A DNA stretch of 64,000 nucleotides from Pseudomonas sp. GL-B-19 (GCF_019956415.1 NZ_JAHBDK010000019.1:62001-126000), one strand, 5' to 3'. Shown: positions 41,381 through 50,281, counted from the first letter of the stretch. Made by a program: numbers and translations. The notes: generated from the sequence alone by a model not told the origin.

Positions 41381-42397
41381 TCACAGGGCGATCAGCCGGA
41401 TCGGGCTGCCATCGGTCACGTTCAGGGCTATGCACATGTCGGCGCTCAACCCCACCGGCTGCCCGGCTTGGTAATCCAGCTCAGCTACGATCGCGCGATA
41501 GCCCTTGAGTGCGTCGTTGCTGACCAGGTACCGACAGCGCGCCTCGATGGACGAACCGGTCTGCACCGTGCCAGTCACGCTTTGGGCGATGGAGAGTATG
41601 TTCGAGGTGCGCGCATACAGGGTCGGGCCACCGTCGAACAGGTCGATGTAGCTGTTGGTTTCAAACCCTTCACACTCAAGAATATCGAAGGCCTCCTGGC
41701 CGTCGGGGTGAATCCGGCCGATACAGTCCTGCGCCGCCTGGGGCAGCATCGGCACGTAGATCGGGTACTGCGGCATCAGTTCGGCGAGGAAGGTCCGGGT
41801 TTCCAGGCCGCACAGTCGTTCGGCCTCGGCATAAGGCAGGTCGAAAAAGTGTTTACCCAGCGCATCCCAGAACGGCGATTGCCCGTCATCGCTGCTGTAG
41901 CCGACGATTTCGGTGATCACCGCTTCGGCAAATCGCTGTGAATGGGCGGCGATGAACAGCAGCCGCGCCCGTGACAGCAACTCCGAAAATGCAGTGCGCA
42001 CCAGCGGGGTGTCGATGTGAAAGCCGCGCAGCAAGGTGTGACCGTTGAGGTCCTGGCATAACGACAGTGCCGGGACGCCATGTTCGATGTTCAGTTCCCG
42101 GGAGGCGCTGGTGAAGTGGCGGTTGCGCAAGCTGTAGAACGGCTCATTGAAGCCGGCGGTGGCCAGGATTTCCGAGCATCCGACCAGGCGCCGGGCCGTC
42201 AGGTCCTCAAGCACGAAGAAGTAGTTCTCCGGGCCATGTTCCTCAACGTCTTTTTCGAATGAGGCGCAGGAATCAACAATTCTGCTGCGCAGGCGCTCGG
42301 TGTCGTCCGGCAACGACGTGACGCCTACCAGGCTGTCGCGTGCCAGTTGTTGTAGCTGGGGCAGGTCGGTTAACTCGACTGGGCGTAAGACCAGCAT
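41381..42397 (-). CDS. aruF: Arginine/ornithine N-succinyltransferase alpha-type subunit
   Basis: A 338-residue AstA-family protein of the alpha (AruF) type, 61 bases upstream of the beta-type gene. Motifs: MLVLRPVELTDLPQLQQLAR, GVTSLPDDTERL, YFFVLEDL, PFYSLRNRHFTSAS, GQSPFWDALGKHFFDLPYAE and SYIDLFDGGPTLYARTS. With AruG it should form the heteromeric succinyl-CoA-dependent transferase. It follows the APC permease gene by about 120 bases on the same strand. As with aruG, the neighbourhood is not the canonical aru operon. Confidence 0.85.
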   Translation of the reverse strand: MLVLRPVELTDLPQLQQLARDSLVGVTSLPDDTERLRSRIVDSCASFEKDVEEHGPENYFFVLEDLTARRLVGCSEILATAGFNEPFYSLRNRHFTSASRELNIEHGVPALSLCQDLNGHTLLRGFHIDTPLVRTAFSELLSRARLLFIAAHSQRFAEAVITEIVGYSSDDGQSPFWDALGKHFFDLPYAEAERLCGLETRTFLAELMPQYPIYVPMLPQAAQDCIGRIHPDGQEAFDILECEGFETNSYIDLFDGGPTLYARTSNILSIAQSVTGTVQTGSSIEARCRYLVSNDALKGYRAIVAELDYQAGQPVGLSADMCIALNVTDGSPIRLIAL

Positions 42398-42516
42398 GGC
42401 TGCACTCCTGTATCAAAGGGCTCGGTGTTGTGCACCGAACCTGACTATCACTGTCGGGTTCCACGCGTGAAAGCAGCGGTCGCTTGATTTGTTGTCAGAC
42501 GCCGCCCTTTTTCTTG

Positions 42517-43866
42517 TCAGCCATTGCTCGGGTCGGGCAGCACTGCGCTGGCGCCCAATTTGTTGAGGAATAACAGATACACCAGCCCCAACGCTATCCA
42601 GATCAGGCCCAGTTTCTGTGCATCAACCCCCATGTTGTACATGATTGCCGCGACGATGATAAAGCCAACCGACGGGCAGACGAGGTGCCTGATCACCTGG
42701 CCGGACTTCTGCCGGCGCCAGTAGTAGTTAATGACCGTCAGGTGCAGCAACATGAAACCGCTCAACGCGCCGAAGTTCACCAGCGAAGTGAGGGTGTCCA
42801 CCGAATTGATGAACAGGTAGCAGATCACCAGTGACAGCACCGCCACCAGGTAAATGCTCAGGTACGGGGTGTTGTGTTTGGGGTGAACCCTGGCCAGCAC
42901 TTTGGGCAGCTTGCCGTCGCGGGCCATGCCGAACAGCAGGCGCGATACCGCCGCTTGCGAAGTGATCGCCACTGCCACCCCCCAGGCCAGGGCCGTGGCC
43001 ACGGCGGTCAGGTTGGCCAGCCAACTGCCGGCAGCGATGTCGGCGATTTCATAGAATGCGGTGTCGGCGGATTTGAACCCCATACCAGCAGCGAGATCCG
43101 TGGCAATCCAGGTCTGCACGACAAAAATAGCGCCCATCACCAGCAGGGTGATCAACGCAGCCTTGCCGACGCTACGGCCCGGGTCGCCTTTGATTTCTTC
43201 AGCGAGGGTGGAAATTGCATCGAACCCGAGGAACGACAGCACGGCAATCGACACTGCTTGCATCAGCAGGGCGAAATTAAAGGTGTCGGGGTTGTACAGC
43301 GGCGCCAGCGTCAGCTGACCGTTACCGCCGCCGTTGTGCAGCGCGTTCCAGGCGTAGAACAGGAAGATCCCCAGCACCACCAGTTGCGCCAGCAGAAACA
43401 CGATATTCATGCGTGCGGTGAAGGTAATGCCCCGCAGGTTCACAAAGGTCGCGCTGACCAAAAACGCGAGGATGAAACCGACTTTCGGGATGTCCGGGTA
43501 AAGGTGATTCAGCGCCATCGCAGCATAAACGTAGAGCAGCGGTGGAATCAGCAGGTAATCGAGCAGCATCAGCCAGCCGGCGATAAACCCGACATGGGGG
43601 TTGAGGCCCCGTTGTGCGTAGGAATACACCGAGCCTGCAATCGGAATAGCCCGGGCCATGCTGCCGTAACTGAGGGCCGTGAACAGCATCGCAACCATGC
43701 CGATGATATAGGCCAGCGGCACCATGCCCGGTGCCTCGGCATTGACATAGCCGTACACGCCAAAGGGCGCGATGGGGATCATGAAGATCATCCCGTACAC
43801 CACCAGATCGGTCAGTGTCAGGCTGCGTTTCAATTCTTGCTTGTAGCCAAATTTCTCAATTTCCAT
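42517..43866 (-). CDS. APC-family amino acid/polyamine permease
   Basis: A 449-residue integral membrane protein of the amino acid-polyamine-organocation superfamily with about 12 hydrophobic segments. The N-terminal SLTLTDLVVYGMIFMIPIAP and GSVYSYAQRGLNPHVGFIAG segments are typical of the family's substrate-binding helices 1 and 3. The glutamate-containing TLAEEIKGDPGRSVGKA loop is also characteristic. It is likely a proton-coupled importer for the amine or amino acid used by the surrounding operon. It lies between the amidohydrolase-like and aruF genes on the same strand. The substrate is not determined. Confidence 0.9.
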   Translation of the reverse strand: MEIEKFGYKQELKRSLTLTDLVVYGMIFMIPIAPFGVYGYVNAEAPGMVPLAYIIGMVAMLFTALSYGSMARAIPIAGSVYSYAQRGLNPHVGFIAGWLMLLDYLLIPPLLYVYAAMALNHLYPDIPKVGFILAFLVSATFVNLRGITFTARMNIVFLLAQLVVLGIFLFYAWNALHNGGGNGQLTLAPLYNPDTFNFALLMQAVSIAVLSFLGFDAISTLAEEIKGDPGRSVGKAALITLLVMGAIFVVQTWIATDLAAGMGFKSADTAFYEIADIAAGSWLANLTAVATALAWGVAVAITSQAAVSRLLFGMARDGKLPKVLARVHPKHNTPYLSIYLVAVLSLVICYLFINSVDTLTSLVNFGALSGFMLLHLTVINYYWRRQKSGQVIRHLVCPSVGFIIVAAIMYNMGVDAQKLGLIWIALGLVYLLFLNKLGASAVLPDPSNG

Positions 43867-43923
43867 GAGACCCTTCTCCTTGGGGTGTAAGCAGCGGCTG
43901 GCTGCGAGTTTGAAGTAACCGGT

Positions 43924-44676
43924 TTACAACAGTGGTGCCAGGTAGTCGGTCCAGCGACTGACGTTTTCAGGCGTGCGCAACAGGTCGTTGCGTACCTCGA
44001 TCAGCACCGCCTCCAACCCGCGCGCGTCGCCGTGCACGGGGACGGTCATGTCGCCCAACGGGTTGATCTTGTACGGTTCATTGACGGCGACCTTCAACGG
44101 GTGCTGGCTCAGGCCATCGATCAATCGTTGGGCATAATCCTTGGCTTCGCCAACCAGCACACCGGCTTCCAGCGCTCGGGGTTGGCCGTGGTAAACCGGG
44201 GTGAAGCTGTGAATGCCGACCACCCGCACCGGCCGGCCTTGTGCGAGACGTTCGTCGATCAAGGTTTGCAGCTGCGAATGAAACGGTGTGAACAGGCATC
44301 GCCGGCGGTACTCGCGAGTGGCCTCGTCCAGCACCTGGTTGCCCGGAATTGGATAAATCTCACTCTGGGTCGCAATACTGTCCGGGGCGTGCAGCGGGCG
44401 GTTGAGGTCAATCAGCAACCGCGAGTAATTGGCCGCCAGCAACGTCGCACCCAGCGCATTGGACAAACCCTGCGCCAGCGCCAGGGCGCCGATATCCCAG
44501 GCGATATGCTCGCGGGCCGCTTCGTGGTCAAGGCCCAGTCCATTAAGTGCGGCCGGGATAAAGCGGCTGGCGTGTTCGCACACCAGAATCAGCGGATGCT
44601 CGCTGGTTTCGCGGCTCAAGGTGAAGGCCGGCTCGGTAAAAAGCCCGAGTTCATAAGATTCAGTACAGGCGTGCAT
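43924..44676 (-). CDS. N-formylglutamate amidohydrolase-like enzyme
   Basis: A 250-residue protein of the N-formylglutamate amidohydrolase (FGase) family, which hydrolyses N-formyl-glutamate and related N-acyl acids. Motifs: LILVCEHASRFIP, HIAWDIGALALAQ, YSRLLIDLNRPLHAPD, VVGIHSFTPVYHG and VHGDARGLEAVLIEVRNDLL. ATG 44676 (or GTG 44685) lies inside the 3' end of the glutamine-synthetase-like gene, showing tight coupling. No hut genes are near, so histidine degradation is unlikely. In this operon it may release glutamate from a gamma-glutamyl or other N-acyl intermediate. Confidence 0.8.
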   Translation of the reverse strand: MHACTESYELGLFTEPAFTLSRETSEHPLILVCEHASRFIPAALNGLGLDHEAAREHIAWDIGALALAQGLSNALGATLLAANYSRLLIDLNRPLHAPDSIATQSEIYPIPGNQVLDEATREYRRRCLFTPFHSQLQTLIDERLAQGRPVRVVGIHSFTPVYHGQPRALEAGVLVGEAKDYAQRLIDGLSQHPLKVAVNEPYKINPLGDMTVPVHGDARGLEAVLIEVRNDLLRTPENVSRWTDYLAPLL

Positions 44677-45991
44677 AGTGCTCACAGAGTTCGGCGGGCG
44701 ACAGCTGTTCCGTCAGCGTCAACTCCTCGGATTTAAGGGCGAAGTAGGTGTCCAGTAATGCACTCGGCAAGGCTTCGATCAGTGCCTCGCTATGGCGCAG
44801 GCAGTCCAGTGCCTGGGCAAGGGACGCGGGCAGGGCGACGATGCCGCGGGCCTGGCGTTGCTCTTCGTTGAGGGCGTCGGGGACTTCATCGGTGATCGCG
44901 TTCAAGGCCAGGCGCTGCTCGATGCCCAGTCTCCCGGCGATCAGCAGCGCCGCCATTGCCAGGTGTGGTGAGGCCGTGGCGTCCAGGGCGCGAAACTCCA
45001 CGTTGTATTGCGCCGCCACCGATTTGCCGCCAAGGCTCACGGTCGGGCAGATCCGCAGCGCCGCTTCACGGTTGCGTTGGCCAAGGCAGGCGTAGGACGC
45101 ACTCCAGTGATGAGGCTGCAATCGTTTGTAGGACACCGGCGTCGGCGCCGTCAACGCACACAGCGCAGGCAAGTAATGCAAGATGCCGGCGGCCCAATGT
45201 TGGCCGAGGGTCGACAGGCCGTTGGTGGTGCCGGGGTCGTACATCACCGGTTGAGCGGCCAGGTCCAGCAGGCTGACATGCAGGTGCACGCCATTACACA
45301 CCGCGTGCTCGGAGGTCTTGGGCGCGAAGCTCACGTCCAGGTTCATCTGCCGGGCGATCTCGCGGGTGATTTCGCGCACGTTCACCGCACGATCCGCCGC
45401 GGCCACACCGAGGGCCGGGCGACAGGTGATTTCGTATTGGTGTTTACCGTATTCGGGCAGGAACATCTCGGGTTCGACGCCACCGGCACGCAGCGCACTG
45501 AGCAACCAGCCGCCGAATTCGGCGCCCTGGCGCTGGGCCTCAAGGGAGAACGCGAGGTGTGTTGGCGCGCCGCTGTTCAGGTTGAATTCATGCTCAAACG
45601 CGGCGTTGACCCGCAAGCCCAGTTCAGCGCGATAACGCTCGACTTCATTGCGCAACAAGGTGCGCGGGCAAGCGCCCCACGGGCGGCCATCGGTTTCGCA
45701 CAGGTCACCGTGAATGAAATCCAGCACCGGGGCGGTGTCATCCGGGCCATTGCTGACCGTCACCCGGCTGCTGACGTCAGGGATCAGCCGTAAATCACCA
45801 TAAGCGCCCCACGGGTTGGTGGAGGCGATGATGTCTTGGGGCGTCAATGCACTGTTGGCCGGGACCCAGCCGCAGCCCGCTGCCAGGTAGTGTTCGAGTT
45901 CGTCCGTGGGAAACGAACGACCGCGTGTCACGCCGATCAGGTCAGTGGTAACGAGGGTGGTCATGGGTAGTGGTGACAGGCGTGCGCTCAT
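44660..45991 (-). CDS. Glutamine synthetase-like ligase (PuuA/GlnT type)
   Basis: A 443-residue glutamine-synthetase-fold ligase. Catalytic-domain landmarks are the first glutamate region NAAFEHEFNLNSG, NGVHLHVSL (histidine for ATP/ammonia site), SYKRLQPHHWSASYACLGQR with NREAALRI, and VEFRALDATASPHLAMAALL. These deviate from true GlnA and fit the gamma-glutamylation enzymes such as PuuA that join glutamate to amines. ATG 45991 overlaps the isochorismatase-like stop by four bases. It probably activates the pathway substrate by gamma-glutamylation, an inference from family and context. Confidence 0.85.
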   Translation of the reverse strand: MSARLSPLPMTTLVTTDLIGVTRGRSFPTDELEHYLAAGCGWVPANSALTPQDIIASTNPWGAYGDLRLIPDVSSRVTVSNGPDDTAPVLDFIHGDLCETDGRPWGACPRTLLRNEVERYRAELGLRVNAAFEHEFNLNSGAPTHLAFSLEAQRQGAEFGGWLLSALRAGGVEPEMFLPEYGKHQYEITCRPALGVAAADRAVNVREITREIARQMNLDVSFAPKTSEHAVCNGVHLHVSLLDLAAQPVMYDPGTTNGLSTLGQHWAAGILHYLPALCALTAPTPVSYKRLQPHHWSASYACLGQRNREAALRICPTVSLGGKSVAAQYNVEFRALDATASPHLAMAALLIAGRLGIEQRLALNAITDEVPDALNEEQRQARGIVALPASLAQALDCLRHSEALIEALPSALLDTYFALKSEELTLTEQLSPAELCEHYARLY

Positions 45992-46632
45992 GCCTGCATC
46001 TCCCGCAACCGGTCGAGGACGGTCTGGGTGTCAGTGATCCAGCAGTAACCTTTGATCGCGTTCAGGCAGGCATGATGGCGTTCCAGCGTGTAGGTCGCGC
46101 AGGCATCCTCCACCAGCGTCACCAGGTAACCGCGGTCGGCGGCGTCTCGCACGGCCATGTCTACGCATTGGTCGGTGACGATGCCGGCGATGACCAGATG
46201 CCGGGTCTCGAGGTTGCGCAGCACGTAGTCGATGTTGGTGGAGTTGAACGTCCCGGAGGAGGTCTTGGGCAAGACGATTTCGTTCTCTGTGGGTGTCAGG
46301 TCTTCGATGATTCGCGCTGGCGGGCTGCCCTTGGGCACGTGCATGTCCGAGAGTTTGTGGTCCAGCGAGCGGTCGCGGCCATCGGCGGTGAGGCTTTCGA
46401 TGATCGTGTGCAGCACGTTTTGCCCGGCGCTGCGAAAGGCACTCAGCAGCCGGCGTTGATTGGGCACTACCTGCATGTGGGCACGGGTCAGGAAGTATTC
46501 GGCGTCGGGCCCGTTGAGGTGCGGGTCGAACTGCGGTTCGAGCCAGGCGCGCTGCATGTCCACCAGCAACAACGCGGTGTGGTTGGCGGTAAACGGCAGG
46601 TCCCGGGGTGAGCGATGGGGGAGCGTAAACAT
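45988..46632 (-). CDS. Isochorismatase-family cysteine hydrolase
   Basis: A 214-residue isochorismatase-like hydrolase. The catalytic triad can be placed at D25 (LLLVDMQRAW), K123 (VLPKTSSGTF) and C156 (GIVTDQCVDMA). Members hydrolyse amides such as N-carbamoyl compounds, nicotinamide, ureidoacrylate or biuret. It is separated by two bases from the regulator gene upstream and overlaps the ligase gene downstream, so it belongs to the operon. A role in amide or carbamoyl hydrolysis within an amine-degradation route is plausible but not proven. Confidence 0.87.
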   Translation of the reverse strand: MFTLPHRSPRDLPFTANHTALLLVDMQRAWLEPQFDPHLNGPDAEYFLTRAHMQVVPNQRRLLSAFRSAGQNVLHTIIESLTADGRDRSLDHKLSDMHVPKGSPPARIIEDLTPTENEIVLPKTSSGTFNSTNIDYVLRNLETRHLVIAGIVTDQCVDMAVRDAADRGYLVTLVEDACATYTLERHHACLNAIKGYCWITDTQTVLDRLREMQA

Positions 46633-46634
46633 CC

Positions 46635-47489
46635 TTATTTATCCTCCAGCAGGTGAGTGTCAAATTCGCCGCGCAGGGTGTCGATGCCTTCCAGGCGATC
46701 GGCGAGATCAGGGCTGCGCAAAGTCAGGCAGGCAATCAACGCTTCCACCTGGGCCAGCGCAGGCACCATAGTGTCGAAGGCCGACACCGATTCCACCGGC
46801 GCACTGATGATCAGGTCCGCCATCTCCCGCAGCGGTGAAGCATAGATGTCAGTGAACAAAACCACCCGGGCGTATCGGCTCTTGACGGCGCTGGTCAGCC
46901 GCAAGGTACGCGACTGGTAGCGGCGATAGTCGAACACCAGCACCACGTCCTGACGCTGCACGTCGAACACTCGGTCCGGTAGTTGTGCGTTGTCTTCCAG
47001 GGCAAAACAGCCGGGTCGCAGCAGGCGCAGGTGGTTGAGCAAATAGTGGGCGAGGAAACTGCTGAAGCGCCCGCCAAAGCAATGCACCTGATGACGGGTG
47101 TCGAGCAGCCACTCGACGAGGATCCGGATGTCTTCGGGTTGGGTCAGCGCATGGGTATCCACCAGTGCCCGATGGCTATCCTCCAGATAGTGGCTCCAGG
47201 CATCGCTTTTTTGCAGATGGGAGCGCGGTTGCAACTGGGCGCTGGGGGACCGCAAGCGGTGGTCCATGTCGCTGAGCAGGGCATCCTGGAAATCGGCATA
47301 ACCGCTGAATCCGAGTTTCTTCACCAGCCGCACAATGGTGGGATCGCTGACACCGGCGTGTTCGGCCAAACGTGACATCGGACCGAGTCCGTTACGTGGG
47401 TACTGGTCCAGCAAGGCACGTATGACTTTGCGTTCCGCCGGCGTCAATTCCAGGCCAGCGTCGGTAATCAGGTCTCTAAGGGTGGGCAT
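46635..47489 (-). CDS. MurR/RpiR-family transcriptional regulator
   Basis: A 284-residue regulator with an N-terminal HTH_6 domain (MSRLAEHAGVSDPTIVRLVK, KLGFSGYADFQDALL) and a C-terminal SIS domain (VHCFGGRFSSFLAHYLLNHL, VVLVFDYRRYQSRTLRL) that should bind a phosphorylated or amino-sugar-like effector. It is the first gene of the minus-strand operon reaching to aruG and most likely controls it. The upstream DNA holds a TGTAG/CTACA palindrome (47550-47565) about 60 bases before the start, a candidate operator. Confidence 0.9.
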   Translation of the reverse strand: MPTLRDLITDAGLELTPAERKVIRALLDQYPRNGLGPMSRLAEHAGVSDPTIVRLVKKLGFSGYADFQDALLSDMDHRLRSPSAQLQPRSHLQKSDAWSHYLEDSHRALVDTHALTQPEDIRILVEWLLDTRHQVHCFGGRFSSFLAHYLLNHLRLLRPGCFALEDNAQLPDRVFDVQRQDVVLVFDYRRYQSRTLRLTSAVKSRYARVVLFTDIYASPLREMADLIISAPVESVSAFDTMVPALAQVEALIACLTLRSPDLADRLEGIDTLRGEFDTHLLEDK

Positions 47490-47829
47490 CCGGGCTCCTG
47501 CTGGATGGGTGTGTCGGTTTCATTTCATAAATTGCTAAAACAGTATTTGTGTAGCGGACTCTACAAGTCTAGTGAATTTTTTCGTGATTTCTTCGAGCCC
47601 CAAAACGGGGCGAAACCGCGTGTTACAAGGGCTACACGGAAGTGGATAGGGCTTGTAGGACATCGCCTATAACCGTGTCGGACATTGCCGAATTTCATCG
47701 ACTCGCTGAACTGGTAACCCGTACTTGCCGATTAAAACGAAACGCCCTGAACCGGGCTTCTTGCGGCACAATTGGGCAACTATTTGCGGCGTATTGCCGT
47801 CTTTTGTTTCATCGACAGGGTGATCATCC
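47490..47829. other. Divergent intergenic region with candidate operators
   Basis: About 340 bases between the RpiR-type regulator and the phosphatase-cobF pair. It holds TGTAG-N6-CTACA (47550-47565). It also holds the imperfect direct repeat GTAGGACATCGCC (47655-47667) and GTCGGACATTGCC (47677-47689), spaced 22 bases, and a small GCCC/GGGC hairpin near 47750. No gene is convincing here. No cobalamin riboswitch box is recognisable despite the cobF gene downstream. Confidence 0.4.
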
Positions 47830-48402
47830 GTGCAAGCAACCCGTTTGACTCTGATCTGTCATGCGCGAACCGTCGCACAGAAATTGGCGCGTTTTCCTAC
47901 AAATGAACCGTTGGAAATGGATTGGCAATCGGCGCAGGGTTCGCGTCGTCACGCGTTTAAACGGACACCGCGTTTACTGTGTGGACCGGAGTTGCGCACC
48001 CGGCAAACGGCCGCTTTGTTTGGCGATGAGGTTGAAGTCGTGGCGGCGTTGAGCGATTGCGACTTCGGACAGTGGCATGGCGTATCCATTGATGACTTGC
48101 AAATATCGCAAGCCGAGGCGCTCCAGACCTGGCTCGATGACCCGACCTCGGCACCGCATGGCGGTGAGTCGGTGGCGCAATTGGGGCTGCGCGTGGCGCA
48201 GTGGCTGAAAACCCTTGAAGCGACACCGGGGCACATTGTTGCGATCACCCATCCGTTTGTCATACGCGCCGCACTGACCCAAGTATTGCAGGGCGCGGCG
48301 TTCAACCAGATCGACGTTGAACCGTTGTCGACCATCGAATTGCGGTTCACCGGGCGCTGGCGTCTGAGATTGCTCGGCACTGATGCCCAAGGAGGGCAGT
48401 GA
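47830..48402 (+). CDS. Histidine phosphatase-family protein with altered RHG motif
   Basis: A 190-residue protein of the phosphoglycerate-mutase-like histidine phosphatase family. The usual LxRHGxT is LICHARTVAQK: the phospho-accepting H11 is kept, but the arginine before it is cysteine and the glycine after it is alanine. The second histidine region is HIVAITHPFVIRAAL, and DCDFGQWHG is the typical specificity loop. GTG 47830 follows AGGGTGA. It is coupled to cobF (TGATG), so a CobC-like role in cobalamin synthesis is possible, with reduced or changed activity. Confidence 0.75.
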   Translation: MQATRLTLICHARTVAQKLARFPTNEPLEMDWQSAQGSRRHAFKRTPRLLCGPELRTRQTAALFGDEVEVVAALSDCDFGQWHGVSIDDLQISQAEALQTWLDDPTSAPHGGESVAQLGLRVAQWLKTLEATPGHIVAITHPFVIRAALTQVLQGAAFNQIDVEPLSTIELRFTGRWRLRLLGTDAQGGQ

Positions 48403-49157
48403 TGAGAAAGCTGCTGGTCATCGGCATCGGCGCCGGCAACCCCGACTACATCACGATGCAGGCCGTGAAGGCGCTGAACCGCGTCGATGTGTTTTTCCTG
48501 ATGGACAAGGGCCAGAGCAAAGACTCGTTGATTGATCTGCGGCGCGAGATCTGCGAGCGCTACATCACCGATCGCGACTACCGCTTCGTCGAAGCTCACA
48601 GCCCCGAGCGTGAGCGCGGTGAAGTGGACTACACGACCAGTGTCGAAGACCTCAACCTTGCCAAGCAATTGACCTTCGAACGCTTGATCAATGAGCAAAT
48701 GACTGACGACCAGTGCGCCGGTTTCCTGGTGTGGGGCGATCCGTCGCTGTATGACAGCACGATCCGGATTTTGCAGGCGATCCTGGCCTCGGGCCGCTGC
48801 GTGTTTGAGTTTGAGGTGATTCCCGGCATTACCAGCGTCCAGGCATTGGCGGCGCAGCATAAAGTGCCGCTCAATCGCATTGGTCGCTCAATTGAAATCA
48901 CCACCGGGCGACGGCTGGCGGCGGGGCAGGTGAGTGATGCCGACAGTGTGGTGGTGATGCTGGATGCGCAGGATGCCTACCATCAGGTGGCTGTTCAGGA
49001 GACCGAGATTTACTGGGGGGCTTATTTGGGCACGCCGGATGAAATCCTGATCAGCGGCAAGCTCAAGGATGTGGCGGATGAGATTGAGCGGGTGCGCAAG
49101 GCGGCTCGATTGGCGAATGGGTGGATTATGGATACCTACCTGCTGCGTAAGCCTTGA
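48402..49157 (+). CDS. cobF: Precorrin-6A synthase (deacetylating), CobF
   Basis: A 251-residue tetrapyrrole methylase of the CobF type, which methylates precorrin-5 at C-1 with loss of acetate in aerobic cobalamin synthesis. It carries the SAM-binding start LLVIGIGAGNPDYITMQAV, FLVWGDPSLYDSTIRIL and FEVIPGITSVQALAAQHK, and the CobF-typical ETEIYWGAYLGTPDE. The ATG overlaps the phosphatase stop. No other cob genes are in the window, in keeping with the scattered cob genes of Pseudomonas. Confidence 0.93.
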   Translation: MRKLLVIGIGAGNPDYITMQAVKALNRVDVFFLMDKGQSKDSLIDLRREICERYITDRDYRFVEAHSPERERGEVDYTTSVEDLNLAKQLTFERLINEQMTDDQCAGFLVWGDPSLYDSTIRILQAILASGRCVFEFEVIPGITSVQALAAQHKVPLNRIGRSIEITTGRRLAAGQVSDADSVVVMLDAQDAYHQVAVQETEIYWGAYLGTPDEILISGKLKDVADEIERVRKAARLANGWIMDTYLLRKP

Positions 49158-49180
49158 GGTCGGTAGTGACTGGGCTGACG

Positions 49181-49259
49181 CCTTCGCGAGCAGGCTCGCT
49201 CCCACAGGGGATTTTCGGTGTTCACACAATCCTGTGGGAGCGAGCCTGCTCGCGAAGGG
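49181..49259. repeat. REPIN (inverted REP pair)
   Basis: CTTCGCGAGCAGGCTCGCTC with CCACAGGGG (49181-49209) and its complement (49230-49259), spaced 20 bases, between convergent cobF and ftrA. Confidence 0.85.
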
Positions 49260-49274
49260 GCCCTCAAAAACACT

Positions 49275-50249
49275 TCAAAAAGCAGCCTTGTCCCCACGCC
49301 CAAACCGCTCCCGATACACCGCCGGCGGCACCCCCACCACCCCTCGAAACGCCACGCGAAAACTCTCCACGGATCGATACCCGCAGCGCTCGGCGATTTG
49401 ATCCGTGTTGTCGCTGGTGCTCTCCAGCAACTCCCGGGCCCGGGCCAGTCGCTCATGCTGCAACCACGCTTTGGGCGGCATCCCGGTGGCTTCTGTAAAC
49501 CGGCGCAGAAACGTCCGTTCACTCATTGCCGCCTCATTCGCCAATTCCCGAACCTCCAGCGGCTCGTGCAAGCGCTCCCGCGCCCATTGCATGATGCGTG
49601 ACACATCGCTGCGCGGCGTCGGGCTGACCGGTGTGGGAATAAACTGCGCCTGGCCGCCGGTGCGTTGCGGTGACATCACCAGCCGACGCGCCACCGAGTT
49701 TGCCACTTGTGTGCCGAAATCCCGCGCCACCAGATGCAGGCAAGCATCGATACCCGCCGCGCTGCCGGCCGAGGTAATCAGTTGACCGGAGTCGACATAT
49801 AACACCTCCGGGTCCACCAGAATATTCGGAAAACGTTCGGCCAGTTCGGTGGTATAGCGCCAGTGGGTCGTGGCGCCGTGTCCGTCCAGCAAACCGGTCG
49901 CCGCCAACACAAAAACGCCGGAGCAGATCGACAGCAATCGTGCGCCCCGCGCATGGGCCTTTCGCAGGGCGTCGAGCAAGTGCTCGGGCACCGGTGCGTG
50001 GCGGTCGCGCCAGCCAGGAATGATGATGGTCCGGGCGTCTTCGAGCAGTTCCATGCCGCCATCGGCCAGCACCTGAATCCCGCCCATGGCGCGCATTGGC
50101 CCCTGATCCACGGCGACAATCCGGTGTTCGTACCACGGGAAGTCGAACTCGGGCCGCGCCAGGCCGAAGATCTCCACGGCAATGCCGAACTCGAAGGTAC
50201 AGAGGCCGTCGTAGGCCAGAATCGCGACCAATCCAGGGGTGGGCTGCAT
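49275..50249 (-). CDS. ftrA: GlxA/FtrA-family AraC-type regulator
   Basis: A 324-residue regulator with an N-terminal DJ-1/PfpI-like domain (GLVAILAYDGLCTFEFGIAV, RLLSICSGVFVLAATGLLDG with the cysteine kept) and a C-terminal AraC helix-turn-helix pair (LANEAAMSERTFLRRFTEAT, IAERCGYRSVESFRVAFRGV). This is the FtrA type. ATG 50249 (MQPTPGLVAIL) is chosen because a 16-codon extension to 50297 would run into the divergent promoter region. The rhodanese gene, divergent 100 bases away, is its usual neighbour and probable target. Confidence 0.87.
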   Translation of the reverse strand: MQPTPGLVAILAYDGLCTFEFGIAVEIFGLARPEFDFPWYEHRIVAVDQGPMRAMGGIQVLADGGMELLEDARTIIIPGWRDRHAPVPEHLLDALRKAHARGARLLSICSGVFVLAATGLLDGHGATTHWRYTTELAERFPNILVDPEVLYVDSGQLITSAGSAAGIDACLHLVARDFGTQVANSVARRLVMSPQRTGGQAQFIPTPVSPTPRSDVSRIMQWARERLHEPLEVRELANEAAMSERTFLRRFTEATGMPPKAWLQHERLARARELLESTSDNTDQIAERCGYRSVESFRVAFRGVVGVPPAVYRERFGRGDKAAF

Positions 50250-50281
50250 TTGGCGGAAAGTTCCCGGTGAGTGTCTTGTGC

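Noticed and set aside
42874..43890. 338-codon plus-strand open frame opposite the APC permease
   Set aside because: Composition (His/Gln/Arg-rich) is typical of an antisense frame of a membrane protein gene.
47750..47829. Cobalamin riboswitch before the phosphatase-cobF pair
   Set aside because: No B12-box-like conserved core could be found; only small unrelated hairpins are visible.
47642..47848. 68-codon open frame before the phosphatase gene
   Set aside because: No ribosome site; it overlaps the repeats and the start region of the real gene.
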